Assembly (NCBI RefSeq): GCF_031846305.1
Contig: NZ_JAVRHY010000001.1
Span: 186,001-250,000 of the forward strand
Reading direction: 5' to 3'
Length of the DNA stretch: 64,000 nt
Source: Spectribacter acetivorans
Lineage (GTDB): Bacteria; Pseudomonadota; Gammaproteobacteria; Nevskiales; Salinisphaeraceae
Within the stretch, counting starts at the first letter, position 1. The number at the start of each line of letters is the position of its first letter. The position numbers were made by a program, and so were the translations under genes. Under the pieces are notes generated by a model. The model saw only the letters and a program-made list of their open reading frames with translations. It did not search any database and was not told where the DNA came from. Positions 55,267 through 63,607 of this stretch are shown here, piece by piece.

Positions 55267-56475
55267 TCACTCGAACGCGAAGGTGGCCTGCAGCCAGAGA
55301 CGACGGGTATCCGCCGCAAACCCCTCGGCCCGGTAATCGGCAAACTTGACCAGCAGGCCAAGATGCTCGGTCACCGAGGCGGCCACGGAGACATCGATCT
55401 CCCGGCCGTAATCGGTGTGGCCGTGATCGGCCCGCAAGTCGTGGAAGGCGGCAGTCAGTCGGACCGGCCCTGCGTCGGCCGAGAGCTTCATGTAGCGGTC
55501 CACCACCCCGTCCGGCGGCGTGGCGATAAAGACATCGGCCCAGCCCTGGAAGGCGTGGTTGGTGGCCAGTGGAAACCGGAAACCGTAGGTGCCGTCGCCG
55601 CCGAGGACCTCGTAGCCGAGGGTCGGGGTGACGGGCAGCCCGGGCAGTGAAAGCTGCACCTGCCAGTAATCGGCGTCCACGGTCGTCGGGGCCTCGCCGT
55701 AATCGGACTGCTCGGCATAGGCCAGTTCATAGCGCAGCCGATGCAGGGCACCGGTTGCCCGCATCCCCAGCACGCGGTGGTCGGGCGCGCCGGGTGCCCG
55801 CGTGCCGTTGGCCTCGCGGTCGAAATCGACGAGGTAGGCAAAGCCGGTGAGCGCCAGCATTGGGTGGGCCTGCCAGCGGGCATTGACCAGGTGACTCTTC
55901 ATCCGGTTGTCGTTGAAGAAGATGAAGTTCTGGCGCCAGAGATAGGCGTAGGTCAGGGTCAGGTCCGGCAACGGCTGGCTGACCAGGCTGACGGCATCGA
56001 AGGTCTGCTCATTCTGACGCCAGCCGACGTTGCCGACGAAGCGGGCGTTGTCGAGGATCAACCGCTGGCGGCCGATTTTCAGCGTGGTTGCCGGCAGGCC
56101 CCGATAACGCAGCCACGCCCGGTTCATCTGATCGCCGGTGGGGTCAGCGATGGTAGCGAAGCGGGTGTTGCCGTTGGTCGCGTTCAGGAACGACGGGCCG
56201 CTGTTGTAGCCGTCATCGCCGCCGATGGCATAGACGCCTTCGAACTCCGCGAAGGCGTCGAGGTGCTGCCAGTTGCCGGTGCGGTACCCCAGCCGTGGCC
56301 TCAGCGTGAGGGCATCCGCGTCCTCGCGGCCCTGCTGCTCCGCCTGTTCGAAGCGCAGGTTGAGATGCAGCGAGGCTTGGCCATCGGTTATCGCGCCGGT
56401 TAGCGGGCCGGCGCCGGCCGGTCCGGCTACCAGCGCGCCGAGAATCATCCAGTGTCTTGTCCGCATCCGTGTCAT
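55267..56475 (-). CDS. Outer-membrane porin, alginate-export-like fold
   Basis: 402 residues. Signal peptide (RHWMILGALVAGPAGA) then a beta-barrel with alternating aromatic strands (LTLRPRLGYRTGNWQHLDAF, NRAWLRYRGLPATTLKIGRQRLIL, FVGNVGWRQNEQTFDAVSL) and C-terminal aromatic FAFE, as in the Alginate_exp (PF13372) porins. Position between nasT and the nas operon, plus its own leader terminator, suggests a nitrate-inducible porin; alginate genes are absent. The ATG at 56475 is preferred; the longer frame to 56556 spans the leader terminator. Confidence 0.85.
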   Translation of the reverse strand: MTRMRTRHWMILGALVAGPAGAGPLTGAITDGQASLHLNLRFEQAEQQGREDADALTLRPRLGYRTGNWQHLDAFAEFEGVYAIGGDDGYNSGPSFLNATNGNTRFATIADPTGDQMNRAWLRYRGLPATTLKIGRQRLILDNARFVGNVGWRQNEQTFDAVSLVSQPLPDLTLTYAYLWRQNFIFFNDNRMKSHLVNARWQAHPMLALTGFAYLVDFDREANGTRAPGAPDHRVLGMRATGALHRLRYELAYAEQSDYGEAPTTVDADYWQVQLSLPGLPVTPTLGYEVLGGDGTYGFRFPLATNHAFQGWADVFIATPPDGVVDRYMKLSADAGPVRLTAAFHDLRADHGHTDYGREIDVSVAASVTEHLGLLVKFADYRAEGFAADTRRLWLQATFAFE

Positions 56476-56494
56476 GCCAAACCTCCCGGGCAAC

Positions 56495-56545
56495 AAAAAA
56501 GGCGCCCGCCCGGGCCCCGCGGTCAGCGGGAATCGGGCGAACGCC
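56495..56545 (-). terminator. Leader terminator of the porin gene (probable NasT target)
   Basis: Minus-strand stem GGCG-tt-CGCCCG pairs with CGGGCG-gg-CGCC, enclosing a CCCGC/GCGGG hairpin, followed by TTTTTTG. It ends 20 bp before the porin ATG and closely resembles the nas leader terminator in layout. Confidence 0.75.
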
Positions 56546-56632
56546 TTTGTTCGCAATCAGATTGTGTTGGCCTCGCCGCTGTCTTCGTGGATCGGCACTG
56601 ATCCGGACAGCGCGCGGCTTAACCCTGATTCA

Positions 56633-56649
56633 AGCAGCGTTCATGCCAC
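56633..56649 (-). promoter_or_regulatory. Sigma-54 promoter of the porin gene
   Basis: Minus-strand TGGCATGAACGCTGC has GG and GC separated by exactly 10 bp, as in sigma-54 promoters. Transcription would start ~12 bp further on, giving a leader of about 150 nt that contains the terminator. Confidence 0.6.
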
Positions 56650-56761
56650 CGGCCCTCGCCCGGCACGGAACGCGTTTGGCGGCGGGGGTTTTGGCCGGTC
56701 CGAGCATTGACGACCACGCGGCAAGACGCGAGTCGTTGCACCGCAACACAGCACGCCGCAG

Positions 56762-57334
56762 CTAGTCCGCACTCCGTTCGAGCACGGATCGGGCCATTTC
56801 CACCATGGGCAGGCCGCGATCCATTGCCGCCTTGCGAATGCGGCGATAGGCGTCACGTTCGGACAGGCCGTGGTGCTCCATGAGCAGGGACTTTGCCCGG
56901 TCAATGACCTTGCGCCCGGCGAGATCGGCCCGGGCGTCGTCGCGTTCCCGGCGCAGGGCCTCGACATCCTGGTACTGACGCACCGCCACTTCCACCAGCG
57001 AGCGCACCAGTGCCGGCGAGACCCCTTCCACCACATAGCTGCTCACGCCCGCGTCGGCCGCCGCCGCGAGGGTTGTTCGGTCATCGCGTGGCGACAGCAT
57101 CAGTATCGGTTTGGGGTAGCGCTGGCCGAGCATGGCCAGATGCTCGAGGGTGTCGCGAGAGGGCGAGTCGGCGTCGACCAGCACTGCATCCGGTGCCATG
57201 CGCGCCACCGCCTCGTAGAGGTCTGGGTCGTCAGCCAGAACGCCGACCACGCGAAAGCCCGCCTCCTCCAGCGCGGCGCGCAGGGTGGAGCAGCGCGTCG
57301 AGTGCACATCGACGAGAAGGACACTGAGGCTCAT
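56762..57334 (-). CDS. nasT: NasT-like antitermination regulator (ANTAR domain)
   Basis: 190 residues. An N-terminal receiver-like domain (VLLVDVHSTRCSTLRAALEEAG; APDAVLVDADSPSRDT) lacks the usual Lys after beta-5 (SSYVVEGVSP), so it may not be phosphorylated. A coiled segment (EALRRERDDARADLAGRK) leads to the C-terminal ANTAR domain with IDRAKSLLMEHHGLSERDAYRRIRKAAMD, which binds tandem hairpins and prevents terminator formation when nitrate is present. The two leader terminators downstream on the same strand are its likely targets. Confidence 0.92.
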   Translation of the reverse strand: MSLSVLLVDVHSTRCSTLRAALEEAGFRVVGVLADDPDLYEAVARMAPDAVLVDADSPSRDTLEHLAMLGQRYPKPILMLSPRDDRTTLAAAADAGVSSYVVEGVSPALVRSLVEVAVRQYQDVEALRRERDDARADLAGRKVIDRAKSLLMEHHGLSERDAYRRIRKAAMDRGLPMVEMARSVLERSAD

Positions 57335-57374
57335 GGCGTGATCGACTGCCGGAATCGGCAATCAATGCTGCAAG

Positions 57375-59669
57375 TTACGTGCCGGCATCATCCGTTCGAT
57401 CGCCGGCCAGCAGGAGTGGCGGCAGGAACAGGAAATCCGCCAGCAGCGCCAGTCCGATGATGATGGCGGTTAGCGCGCCCATGTGCACCGTCATGGTGAA
57501 CGCCGACAGCGTCATCAGCACGAAGCCGAGCATCAGCACGAGCGAGGTCAGGCACAGGGCTACGCCCACGTTGGCGAAGGCGTCGCGCACCGCGTCCGCC
57601 GGACTCAGGCCCTTTTCCACCCGCGCCAGCCGGTACTTGGATAGCAGATGAACGGAGTCGTCGACCACGATGCCCAGGGTCAGGCTGGCCACCACCGAGG
57701 TGGCCAGGCCGGTCTGGCCGACCGTCAGACCCCAGACGCCGAAGCCCATGGCCAACGGCGCCAGATTGGGCACCAGGCTGACCAGGCCGAGCCGTACGCT
57801 GCCGAAGGCCCAGGCCATGACCAGCGCGATGAAGGCAAAGGCCAGCGCCGTGCCCGTGAGCATGCTGGTGAAGTTATGCCGGGCGATGGCCGCGAACATG
57901 ATCGAAATGCTGGAACCCGGCGTCACCATCTCGGCAGGCAGGTTGGCGCGCATCCAGTCGCGGGCGCGGGTGTCGAGCGCCCGCATTTGCTGATCCGGAA
58001 TCGGGTTGAGCACCACGGCCAGCCGCACCGCCGACTTGTCCAGACTGATCAGGTCGTTGATGCCGGTGCCCTGGGGCAGGGACATCTCGTAGACCAGCAG
58101 ATACTGGGCAATCAGGGCACGCGAGTCCGGAATGCGATGCGCCGCCGCGTCGCCTTCGTTCATCGCCTGGTTGAGTCGTTCGACCAAGTCGGTGACCGAT
58201 ACCACACGACGGACCTCCGGCTGCTGGCGAAACCACTCGGCGAGCGATTCCACCCGGCGCAGGAAGGCCGGGTCCTGGGCCGCCCCGTCGCTGCCGGCGG
58301 TCAGCGGATACTCGATCAGCTGCATGCCGGTGAGTTCGCGGTTGATGAACTCGGTGTCGTGGCGGAACTCGATCGACTCGTCGAAGAACTCGACGTAGTT
58401 GTCGCCGAATCGGTTGAGCGGGATGGCCGATGCCAGACCTACAATCACTACCAGCCCCGCCACGATCAGTAACCGGCGCCGGGCGATCACGAAACCGGCC
58501 AGCCGGTCCAGCCACTGCCCGCTGACGCGGCCGGCGCCGGACCGGGGCGCAGGCAGTACCATCATCGCTGCCGGCAGGAAGGTGATCGACAGCCCCCAGG
58601 CGGCCACCACGCCGGTGGCCACGATGTTGCCGAGATCGCGGAACGGCGGGGAATCCGAGAAGTTCATCGCCAGAAAGCCCAGCGCCGTGGTCAGGCTGGT
58701 CAGCAGCACCGGCCGGGCGTTGATGCGCAGGGACTCGCGCATGGCCGCCGGTTTGTCGCGGCCGCTGGCCAGCGCCCCGGCGTAACCCACCAGCACGTGC
58801 ACGGAATCGGCAATCGCCAGGGTGAGGATGATGATGGCCGCGGCCAGCGAGGCGGTATTGAGCACGATCCCGGCCCAGCCCGCGAGACCGAAGGCGATGG
58901 TCACCGACATCGCCAGCACCCCGAGGGTGGCCAGGGTGGTGGTCGCCCGCCGGAAGAACACCGCCAGCACCAGGAACATCAGCAGGAAGAACGGCGGATA
59001 CAGGTGGGTCAGGTCCCAGCGCACCGAATCCACCATGGCCTGGTTGAGCATCACCGAGCCGGTCAGGTAGACCTGCAGGCCCTGGTGGTCGGCTTCCAGC
59101 CGTGCGGCCAGCTCGCGGACGGCGGTGGTGACCTCGCGAAAGGCCGCTTCCTTGCGAGCGTCCGGCAGGTCGAACACCACCGACACGCCGGTGACGCCGC
59201 CATCCGTGGCCAGCAGCCCGCCGGCGACGCGTTCGTTGGCCAGCGCCCGGTCGCGGGTCGCCTCGCGTTCCGCTTCGGATAGCTGGCCGGGGGGCACCAG
59301 CGGTTCCACCACCAGCTCGTCGCCGCGGGCAAAGCTCTGGTGGAAGTTGGTCAACGAGGTCACGCCGCTGGCGTAGGGCAGGGTCCAGGCCGCGTCGGTG
59401 AGCTCGCGCACGGCGGCCAGCGTGTCGGCGGTGAACACGTCGCCGTCGGCCGGGGCCAGCGCCAGGAACACGTTGTTGCGGCGGTCGAACTTGTCCTCGA
59501 TGGCCTGGAAGTTCCGCCACTCGGGGTTGTCCGGCGAGAAATAGGCGTCGTAGGCGGCGGTGAAGCCCAGCCCCGGCAGACCGGTGGCCGCAGCCAGCGT
59601 GGTCGCCACGGCCAGAACCATGACGCGCCAGGGGTGGCCGACTACCGCACGGAAGAAGGCGCCGAGCAT
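57375..59669 (-). CDS. MMPL/RND family exporter
   Basis: 764 residues with two repeated halves, each a periplasmic domain followed by a bundle of membrane helices: DSVRWDLTHLYPPFFLLMFLVLAVFF and ADSVHVLVGYAGALASGRD in the first, VDDSVHLLSKYRLARVEKGLSPADAVRDAF in the second. DSVH motifs in both halves correspond to the proton-relay region of MMPL proteins. The substrate is not known; hopanoid or lipid export is typical of the family. It follows the LolA-like gene by 25 bp and probably forms one operon with it. Confidence 0.88.
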   Translation of the reverse strand: MLGAFFRAVVGHPWRVMVLAVATTLAAATGLPGLGFTAAYDAYFSPDNPEWRNFQAIEDKFDRRNNVFLALAPADGDVFTADTLAAVRELTDAAWTLPYASGVTSLTNFHQSFARGDELVVEPLVPPGQLSEAEREATRDRALANERVAGGLLATDGGVTGVSVVFDLPDARKEAAFREVTTAVRELAARLEADHQGLQVYLTGSVMLNQAMVDSVRWDLTHLYPPFFLLMFLVLAVFFRRATTTLATLGVLAMSVTIAFGLAGWAGIVLNTASLAAAIIILTLAIADSVHVLVGYAGALASGRDKPAAMRESLRINARPVLLTSLTTALGFLAMNFSDSPPFRDLGNIVATGVVAAWGLSITFLPAAMMVLPAPRSGAGRVSGQWLDRLAGFVIARRRLLIVAGLVVIVGLASAIPLNRFGDNYVEFFDESIEFRHDTEFINRELTGMQLIEYPLTAGSDGAAQDPAFLRRVESLAEWFRQQPEVRRVVSVTDLVERLNQAMNEGDAAAHRIPDSRALIAQYLLVYEMSLPQGTGINDLISLDKSAVRLAVVLNPIPDQQMRALDTRARDWMRANLPAEMVTPGSSISIMFAAIARHNFTSMLTGTALAFAFIALVMAWAFGSVRLGLVSLVPNLAPLAMGFGVWGLTVGQTGLATSVVASLTLGIVVDDSVHLLSKYRLARVEKGLSPADAVRDAFANVGVALCLTSLVLMLGFVLMTLSAFTMTVHMGALTAIIIGLALLADFLFLPPLLLAGDRTDDAGT

Positions 59670-59694
59670 CGGGTGGCTTCGCGAGTCGGCCGGG

Positions 59695-60465
59695 TCAGCG
59701 GACGCGTTTGAGCGCGTCCACGCTGAAGTCCCGTTCGGTAAATCCGTTGTCGAACTCGATCTCGCGCCAGCGCAAAATGCTGGTGCCGCCGGTAAGCTGG
59801 TTGGTCATGGTGAGTTCGTCGGCGCGCCACTGGCCGTTGGCGTATTCGCGGAAGCCGTCCGCGGTCAGCGTCTTCAGATGCTGGCCGGCCTTGTTGTAGT
59901 ACTCCACCCGCAGCGTGCGGTAATGGGTCTGGTCCAGCCAGGCCACCTGCCGGCTGTATACGGCGGTGTCCGCGTTATCCGGCGTGCGTTCGAGCACGTA
60001 GACTGGTTCACCGTCGAGTTCGTCCTCGCGCAGCAACGTGACATCGAACTTGTCCACCGACTGGGCGGTGAAATCGGCGTAGGAGAATTCGCTGCCCATG
60101 AAGGCCCCGGCGCGGTTGCCGGCGGCGATCCGCTTCACGCGCGACAGCGCCGGGAGGTAAAGCCATTGCTCATCCGGCCGTTGATCATGGGAGTGGGTCA
60201 GCAATGCGGTGCCCGCCACATCGGGCGGCGCGTCGATGATGGTGAGACTGCGACTGCCGCTGTCGGTGTCCAGGCTGCGGGCTCGCAGGTCGCGGCGGGC
60301 CTCGTCGCCACCGGCGGTGCGGATCACCATGGTGGCCTCGCCGCGCTGATCGGCATAATCGGCAAAGCGGGCTTCGGCGGTGCGGGCGATTTCCATGCCG
60401 CGACCGTCGTCCGCGGCAATCGCACCCAGCGGGAACAAAAGGGCGATGATGATGAACCAACGCAT
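59695..60465 (-). CDS. LolA-like outer-membrane lipoprotein-sorting family protein
   Basis: 256 residues with signal peptide (RWFIIIALLFPLGAIAAD). The mature protein follows the PF17131 pattern: RRDLRARSLDTDSGSRSLTII, GTALLTHSH, QWLYLPALSRVKRIAAGNRAGAFMGSEFSYAD and a closing FTERDFSVDALKR. Such proteins regularly accompany MMPL/RND exporters and are thought to carry the exported lipid through the periplasm. The ATG at 60465 is favoured by GGA six bases upstream; 60471 is an alternative. Confidence 0.88.
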   Translation of the reverse strand: MRWFIIIALLFPLGAIAADDGRGMEIARTAEARFADYADQRGEATMVIRTAGGDEARRDLRARSLDTDSGSRSLTIIDAPPDVAGTALLTHSHDQRPDEQWLYLPALSRVKRIAAGNRAGAFMGSEFSYADFTAQSVDKFDVTLLREDELDGEPVYVLERTPDNADTAVYSRQVAWLDQTHYRTLRVEYYNKAGQHLKTLTADGFREYANGQWRADELTMTNQLTGGTSILRWREIEFDNGFTERDFSVDALKRVR

Positions 60466-60502
60466 AGGCATTCCGGAGGGCCGCCGAGGCGGCAGCGTGA
60501 GG

Positions 60503-60961
60503 ATGAAGGCGGATCGGAGGCAAAGTGTCGCATGGATGGCTGCGCTGACGCTGCTGCTGGCCGGCTGCGCCGCGCCGCTGCCCGAGCGCTCCGCACCACC
60601 GGCCAATACGGTGGCGGTGGCGGAAACCGATGTCGGTCTCGCCGGCCGTCTGAATACCCGGCTGGCCGCACTCGGCTGGGCGCTGGTGCCCTATCAGTCC
60701 GGGCAGAGTGCCGGCACCCCCGGGCCGGTGCCGGCTGATCTGGCCGACCGCGCCCGCTACCGGCTGGAACTGCGGGCCGAGGAGGTCGGTGCCTGCGGCA
60801 ATCTGGAGCCCAACTACATCTACGACATCCGGCTGATCGACAATCGCGACGATTCGGTCGCTGCCCGGCGTCACGGCCGGGGTTGCGAGATCGACACCGC
60901 CCGCCGCTTCGGGGACCTGCTGCGCCAGCGCAAGCTGGTGCCGTCGGCCGAGGCGGCCTGA
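60503..60961 (+). CDS. Small lipoprotein
   Basis: 152 residues. Signal MAALTLLLAGCAAPLP has a clear lipobox LAGC. The mature domain contains ADRARYRLELRAEEVGACGNLEPNYIYDIRLID and two further cysteines; no family was recognised. It is divergent from the MMPL-operon gene, so coregulation is possible. The ATG at 60503 is chosen because the signal starts there; the frame opens at 60380. Confidence 0.7.
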   Translation: MKADRRQSVAWMAALTLLLAGCAAPLPERSAPPANTVAVAETDVGLAGRLNTRLAALGWALVPYQSGQSAGTPGPVPADLADRARYRLELRAEEVGACGNLEPNYIYDIRLIDNRDDSVAARRHGRGCEIDTARRFGDLLRQRKLVPSAEAA

Positions 60962-61050
60962 GTGGGGGCGTACTCGCCATTGCCGGGGTGCGGCCTGGTT
61001 GCTAGCTTGCCGGCATGGACGCCTGTCGCCGCCGTGATCCGCCCCCGACC

Positions 61051-61680
61051 ATGACCGGTCCCGCGCGGCGCTGGCCGTTACTGTTTCTGCTCCTGCTGGG
61101 CATCGGTTCGGCCGCGGCGGATATCCGCGTCCACGTGAAGGAAACGGTTAACGATGGCGAACCGTCGCAGGCGGTGCACTGGTTCGGCGAGCAGCGCAGC
61201 ATGCGCGATGACGGCAGCCGCTACATCATCACCCGCCTGGACCTGGGCAAGATCTTCATCGTCAACCGGCTGGCACAGCAGTACCGCGTGATCCCCCTGC
61301 CGGATCAGCCGGATGCCGAGCCCGCGGCGGTGAATGTCGAACGCACCGACGACGTCCGCGAGATCGAGGGCTGGCCGGCCCGGCGCTACCGGATCGGCGG
61401 GGCCGCGGCCGGCGACATGACCATCGATGTCTGGATCAGCGACGAGGTGCCGGTGGATATCGCCGGATTCCGCCGGTTGATGGTCAATCTCGGCCAGCGG
61501 CCGGGGTCCGAATGGATGCAGGCCTACCGGCAGATTCCGGGCTTTCCGGTGTTGCAGGAAGTCACGCTGGAGTGACCGGAACTGCGGCTGCACTCGGAGA
61601 GCCGGGTGATGTCGATCGAGCAGACCGAGCCGGCGGCGGATACCTACGACCCGCCCCAGGATTACGAGCGGGTGCCCTGA
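61051..61680 (+). pseudogene. DUF4412-like periplasmic protein with in-frame UGA
   Basis: A signal peptide (RRWPLLFLLLLGIGSAAAD) precedes a ~150-residue domain with VHWFGEQRSMRDDGSRYIITRLD, REIEGWPARRYRI and DVWISDEVPVDI, resembling DUF4412 proteins. A TGA at 61573-61575 ends the frame after EVTLE, yet the same frame continues PELRLHSESRVMSIEQTEPA and ends DYERVP then TGA at 61680. A tryptophan codon TGG mutated to TGA, or readthrough at UGA-C, would restore a normal ~209-residue protein. The shorter 173-residue product may still be made. Confidence 0.6.
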
Positions 61681-61763
61681 GCCGAAGCCTCCGCGCGGGC
61701 AGCTAGCGATGGCAAGGCCCGCAGCGTTACGCTGCGGGACCGCTCCGACCCGGGTTCCCCGCC

Positions 61764-62360
61764 ATGCAGTTGTTCGTCTCTCCCACCTCACCGTTTGCCC
61801 GCCTGGTTCGCGTGATCCGCCTGGAAAAGGCGCTCGCCGACGAGATCAGCCTGGAATGGGTCGACCCCTGGGCCAGCCCCGACCCGCTGACCCGGGCCAA
61901 TCCCTATTCCCAGGTGCCGGCCCTGCAGCTGGCCGATGGCACCACCATTGTCGACAGCCTGGTGATCGCCAGTTTTCTGGAAAGCCGGTTTCCCGAGCCG
62001 GCACTGATGCCGCCGGCCACAGCCGCCGCCGTCCACCACAAACTGGGTCTGGGCAAGGTGCTGATCGATGCCGCGGTGGACCTGGTGATCACCAAGCGCT
62101 TTCGCCCGCAGCCGGACAGCGACCCGATTCTGGATCGTCGCCTGGCCGCCATCGAACGCGCCGTGCCCGCGATTGCCGGGTGCGTCACGCCGGTGGAGCA
62201 GCCGGACCTCGGCGATATCGCGCTTGCAGTGGCGCTGGCCTATCTGGACTTTCGTTTTCCCGATATCGAGTGGCGGGTGGCGCAGCCGGGGCTGGCCCGC
62301 TGGGCGGACGAGCTCGGTCAGCGTCCGGCCCTGATGGAGACCCGGCCGCCGACGAGTTAG
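61764..62360 (+). CDS. Glutathione S-transferase family protein
   Basis: 198 residues. The N-terminal thioredoxin-like domain begins MQLFVSPTSPFARLVRVI (Ser/Pro catalytic region), with NPYSQVPALQLADG and VDSLVIASFLE giving the cis-Pro and glutathione-contact D-S pair. The C-terminal helical domain is short (ITKRFRPQPDSDPILDRRLAAIE; LGDIALAVALAYLDFRF). It conjugates or reduces unknown substrates using glutathione. It is followed by a hydroquinone reductase gene. Confidence 0.88.
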   Translation: MQLFVSPTSPFARLVRVIRLEKALADEISLEWVDPWASPDPLTRANPYSQVPALQLADGTTIVDSLVIASFLESRFPEPALMPPATAAAVHHKLGLGKVLIDAAVDLVITKRFRPQPDSDPILDRRLAAIERAVPAIAGCVTPVEQPDLGDIALAVALAYLDFRFPDIEWRVAQPGLARWADELGQRPALMETRPPTS

Positions 62361-62486
62361 CGGCCCGGCGCCGGCCGGTTCGGTCCCGGTCGAACTTGCG
62401 CGATCCGCGGTTGCCAAACCGGCGCGCCATAGTAGTCTTGCGCTGCGCGACCGGCCTCTATCCCTTTCCAACAAGGCAAGCACACG

Positions 62487-63458
62487 ATGGGTTTATTGAT
62501 TGACGGCGTCTGGCATGACCAGTGGTACGACACTGATTCCACCGGCGGACGCTTCGAGCGCAATGAAGCGAAATTCCGCAACTGGATCACGGCCGATGGC
62601 CGCGCCGGCCCGTCCGGCGAGGGCGGTTTCGCCGCCGAGCCCGGCCGCTATCACCTGTACGTGTCCTGGGCCTGCCCCTGGGCGCACCGCACCCTGATTT
62701 ACCGCAAGCTGAAAGGGCTGGAGGACATGATCAGCCTGTCGGTGACCCACTGGTTCATGGGCGAGAAGGGCTGGACCTTCGCCGACGGCCCTGGGGTCAT
62801 TCCGGATCCGATCCACCACGCCGATTTCATCCATCAGATCTACCAGGCCGCCGTGCCGGACATGACCGGCCGCTGCACGGTGCCGCTGATCTGGGACAAG
62901 CAGCGCAACGCCATCGTCACCAACGAATCCGCCGAGATCATCCGCATGTTCAACTCGGCGTTCGACGGCGTGGGCGCCACCCCGGGAGATTACTGTCCGG
63001 CGGATAAGCGCGACGAGATTGACGAACTCAACAAGCGCATCTACCACACCGTCAACAACGGGGTGTACAAGTCCGGCTTCGCCACCAGCCAGCAGGCCTA
63101 TGAAGAGGCCGTGGAACCGCTGTTCGACACGCTGGATTTTCTCGAGGACCGGCTGTCGCACCAGCGCTACCTCTGCGGCGACGCTATCACCGAGGCCGAC
63201 TGGCGCCTGCTGCCCACCCTGCTGCGCTTCGATCTGGTCTACCACGGCCACTTCAAGTGCAACCGCCGGCGCATCGTCGACTATCCCAATCTATGGGGCT
63301 ACACCCGTGACCTCTACCAGCAGCCCGGCATCGCCGACACCTGCAACTTCGAGCATGCCAAGCGGCACTACTACGAAAGCCACGACACGGTGAACCCGAC
63401 CGGCATCGTGCCGGTGGGGCCGGATGTCGATTTCAACACTTCGCATGGGCGGAGCTGA
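62487..63458 (+). CDS. yqjG: Glutathionyl-hydroquinone reductase (Xi-class GST)
   Basis: 323 residues. The catalytic Cys is in YVSWACPWAHRTLIYR; DGPGVIPDPIHHADFIHQIY, GRCTVPLIWDKQRNAIVTNESAEIIRMFN and the dimer-defining HFKCNRRRIVDYPNLWGYTRDLYQ are family landmarks. It reductively removes glutathione from quinone adducts. Length matches E. coli YqjG (328). The ATG follows AAGGC weakly. Confidence 0.92.
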   Translation: MGLLIDGVWHDQWYDTDSTGGRFERNEAKFRNWITADGRAGPSGEGGFAAEPGRYHLYVSWACPWAHRTLIYRKLKGLEDMISLSVTHWFMGEKGWTFADGPGVIPDPIHHADFIHQIYQAAVPDMTGRCTVPLIWDKQRNAIVTNESAEIIRMFNSAFDGVGATPGDYCPADKRDEIDELNKRIYHTVNNGVYKSGFATSQQAYEEAVEPLFDTLDFLEDRLSHQRYLCGDAITEADWRLLPTLLRFDLVYHGHFKCNRRRIVDYPNLWGYTRDLYQQPGIADTCNFEHAKRHYYESHDTVNPTGIVPVGPDVDFNTSHGRS

Positions 63459-63470
63459 GGCGCACCGCAG

Positions 63471-63584
63471 GAAGATTAATCCGCAGATTACGCTGATTGT
63501 TTGCGAGGTTTTTCCTGTCCGGTTGAAGATATCAAACCTTCCATTCCGAATCTGCGCAATCGGCGTAATCGGCGGATCCTTCTT
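63471..63584. repeat. CGCAGATT inverted-repeat unit without a gene (copy 3)
   Basis: Left arm at 63471-63499 (AATCCGCAGATTACGCTGAT core) and right arm at 63547-63584 are inverted with three mismatches over 22 bp. The units match the ends of the GxxExxY cassette. About 47 bp without an open frame separate them. The unit lies between the hydroquinone reductase and the DoxX-like gene. Confidence 0.6.
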
Positions 63585-63607
63585 CTTTTCACGGTCGTAG
63601 GCCCCAC

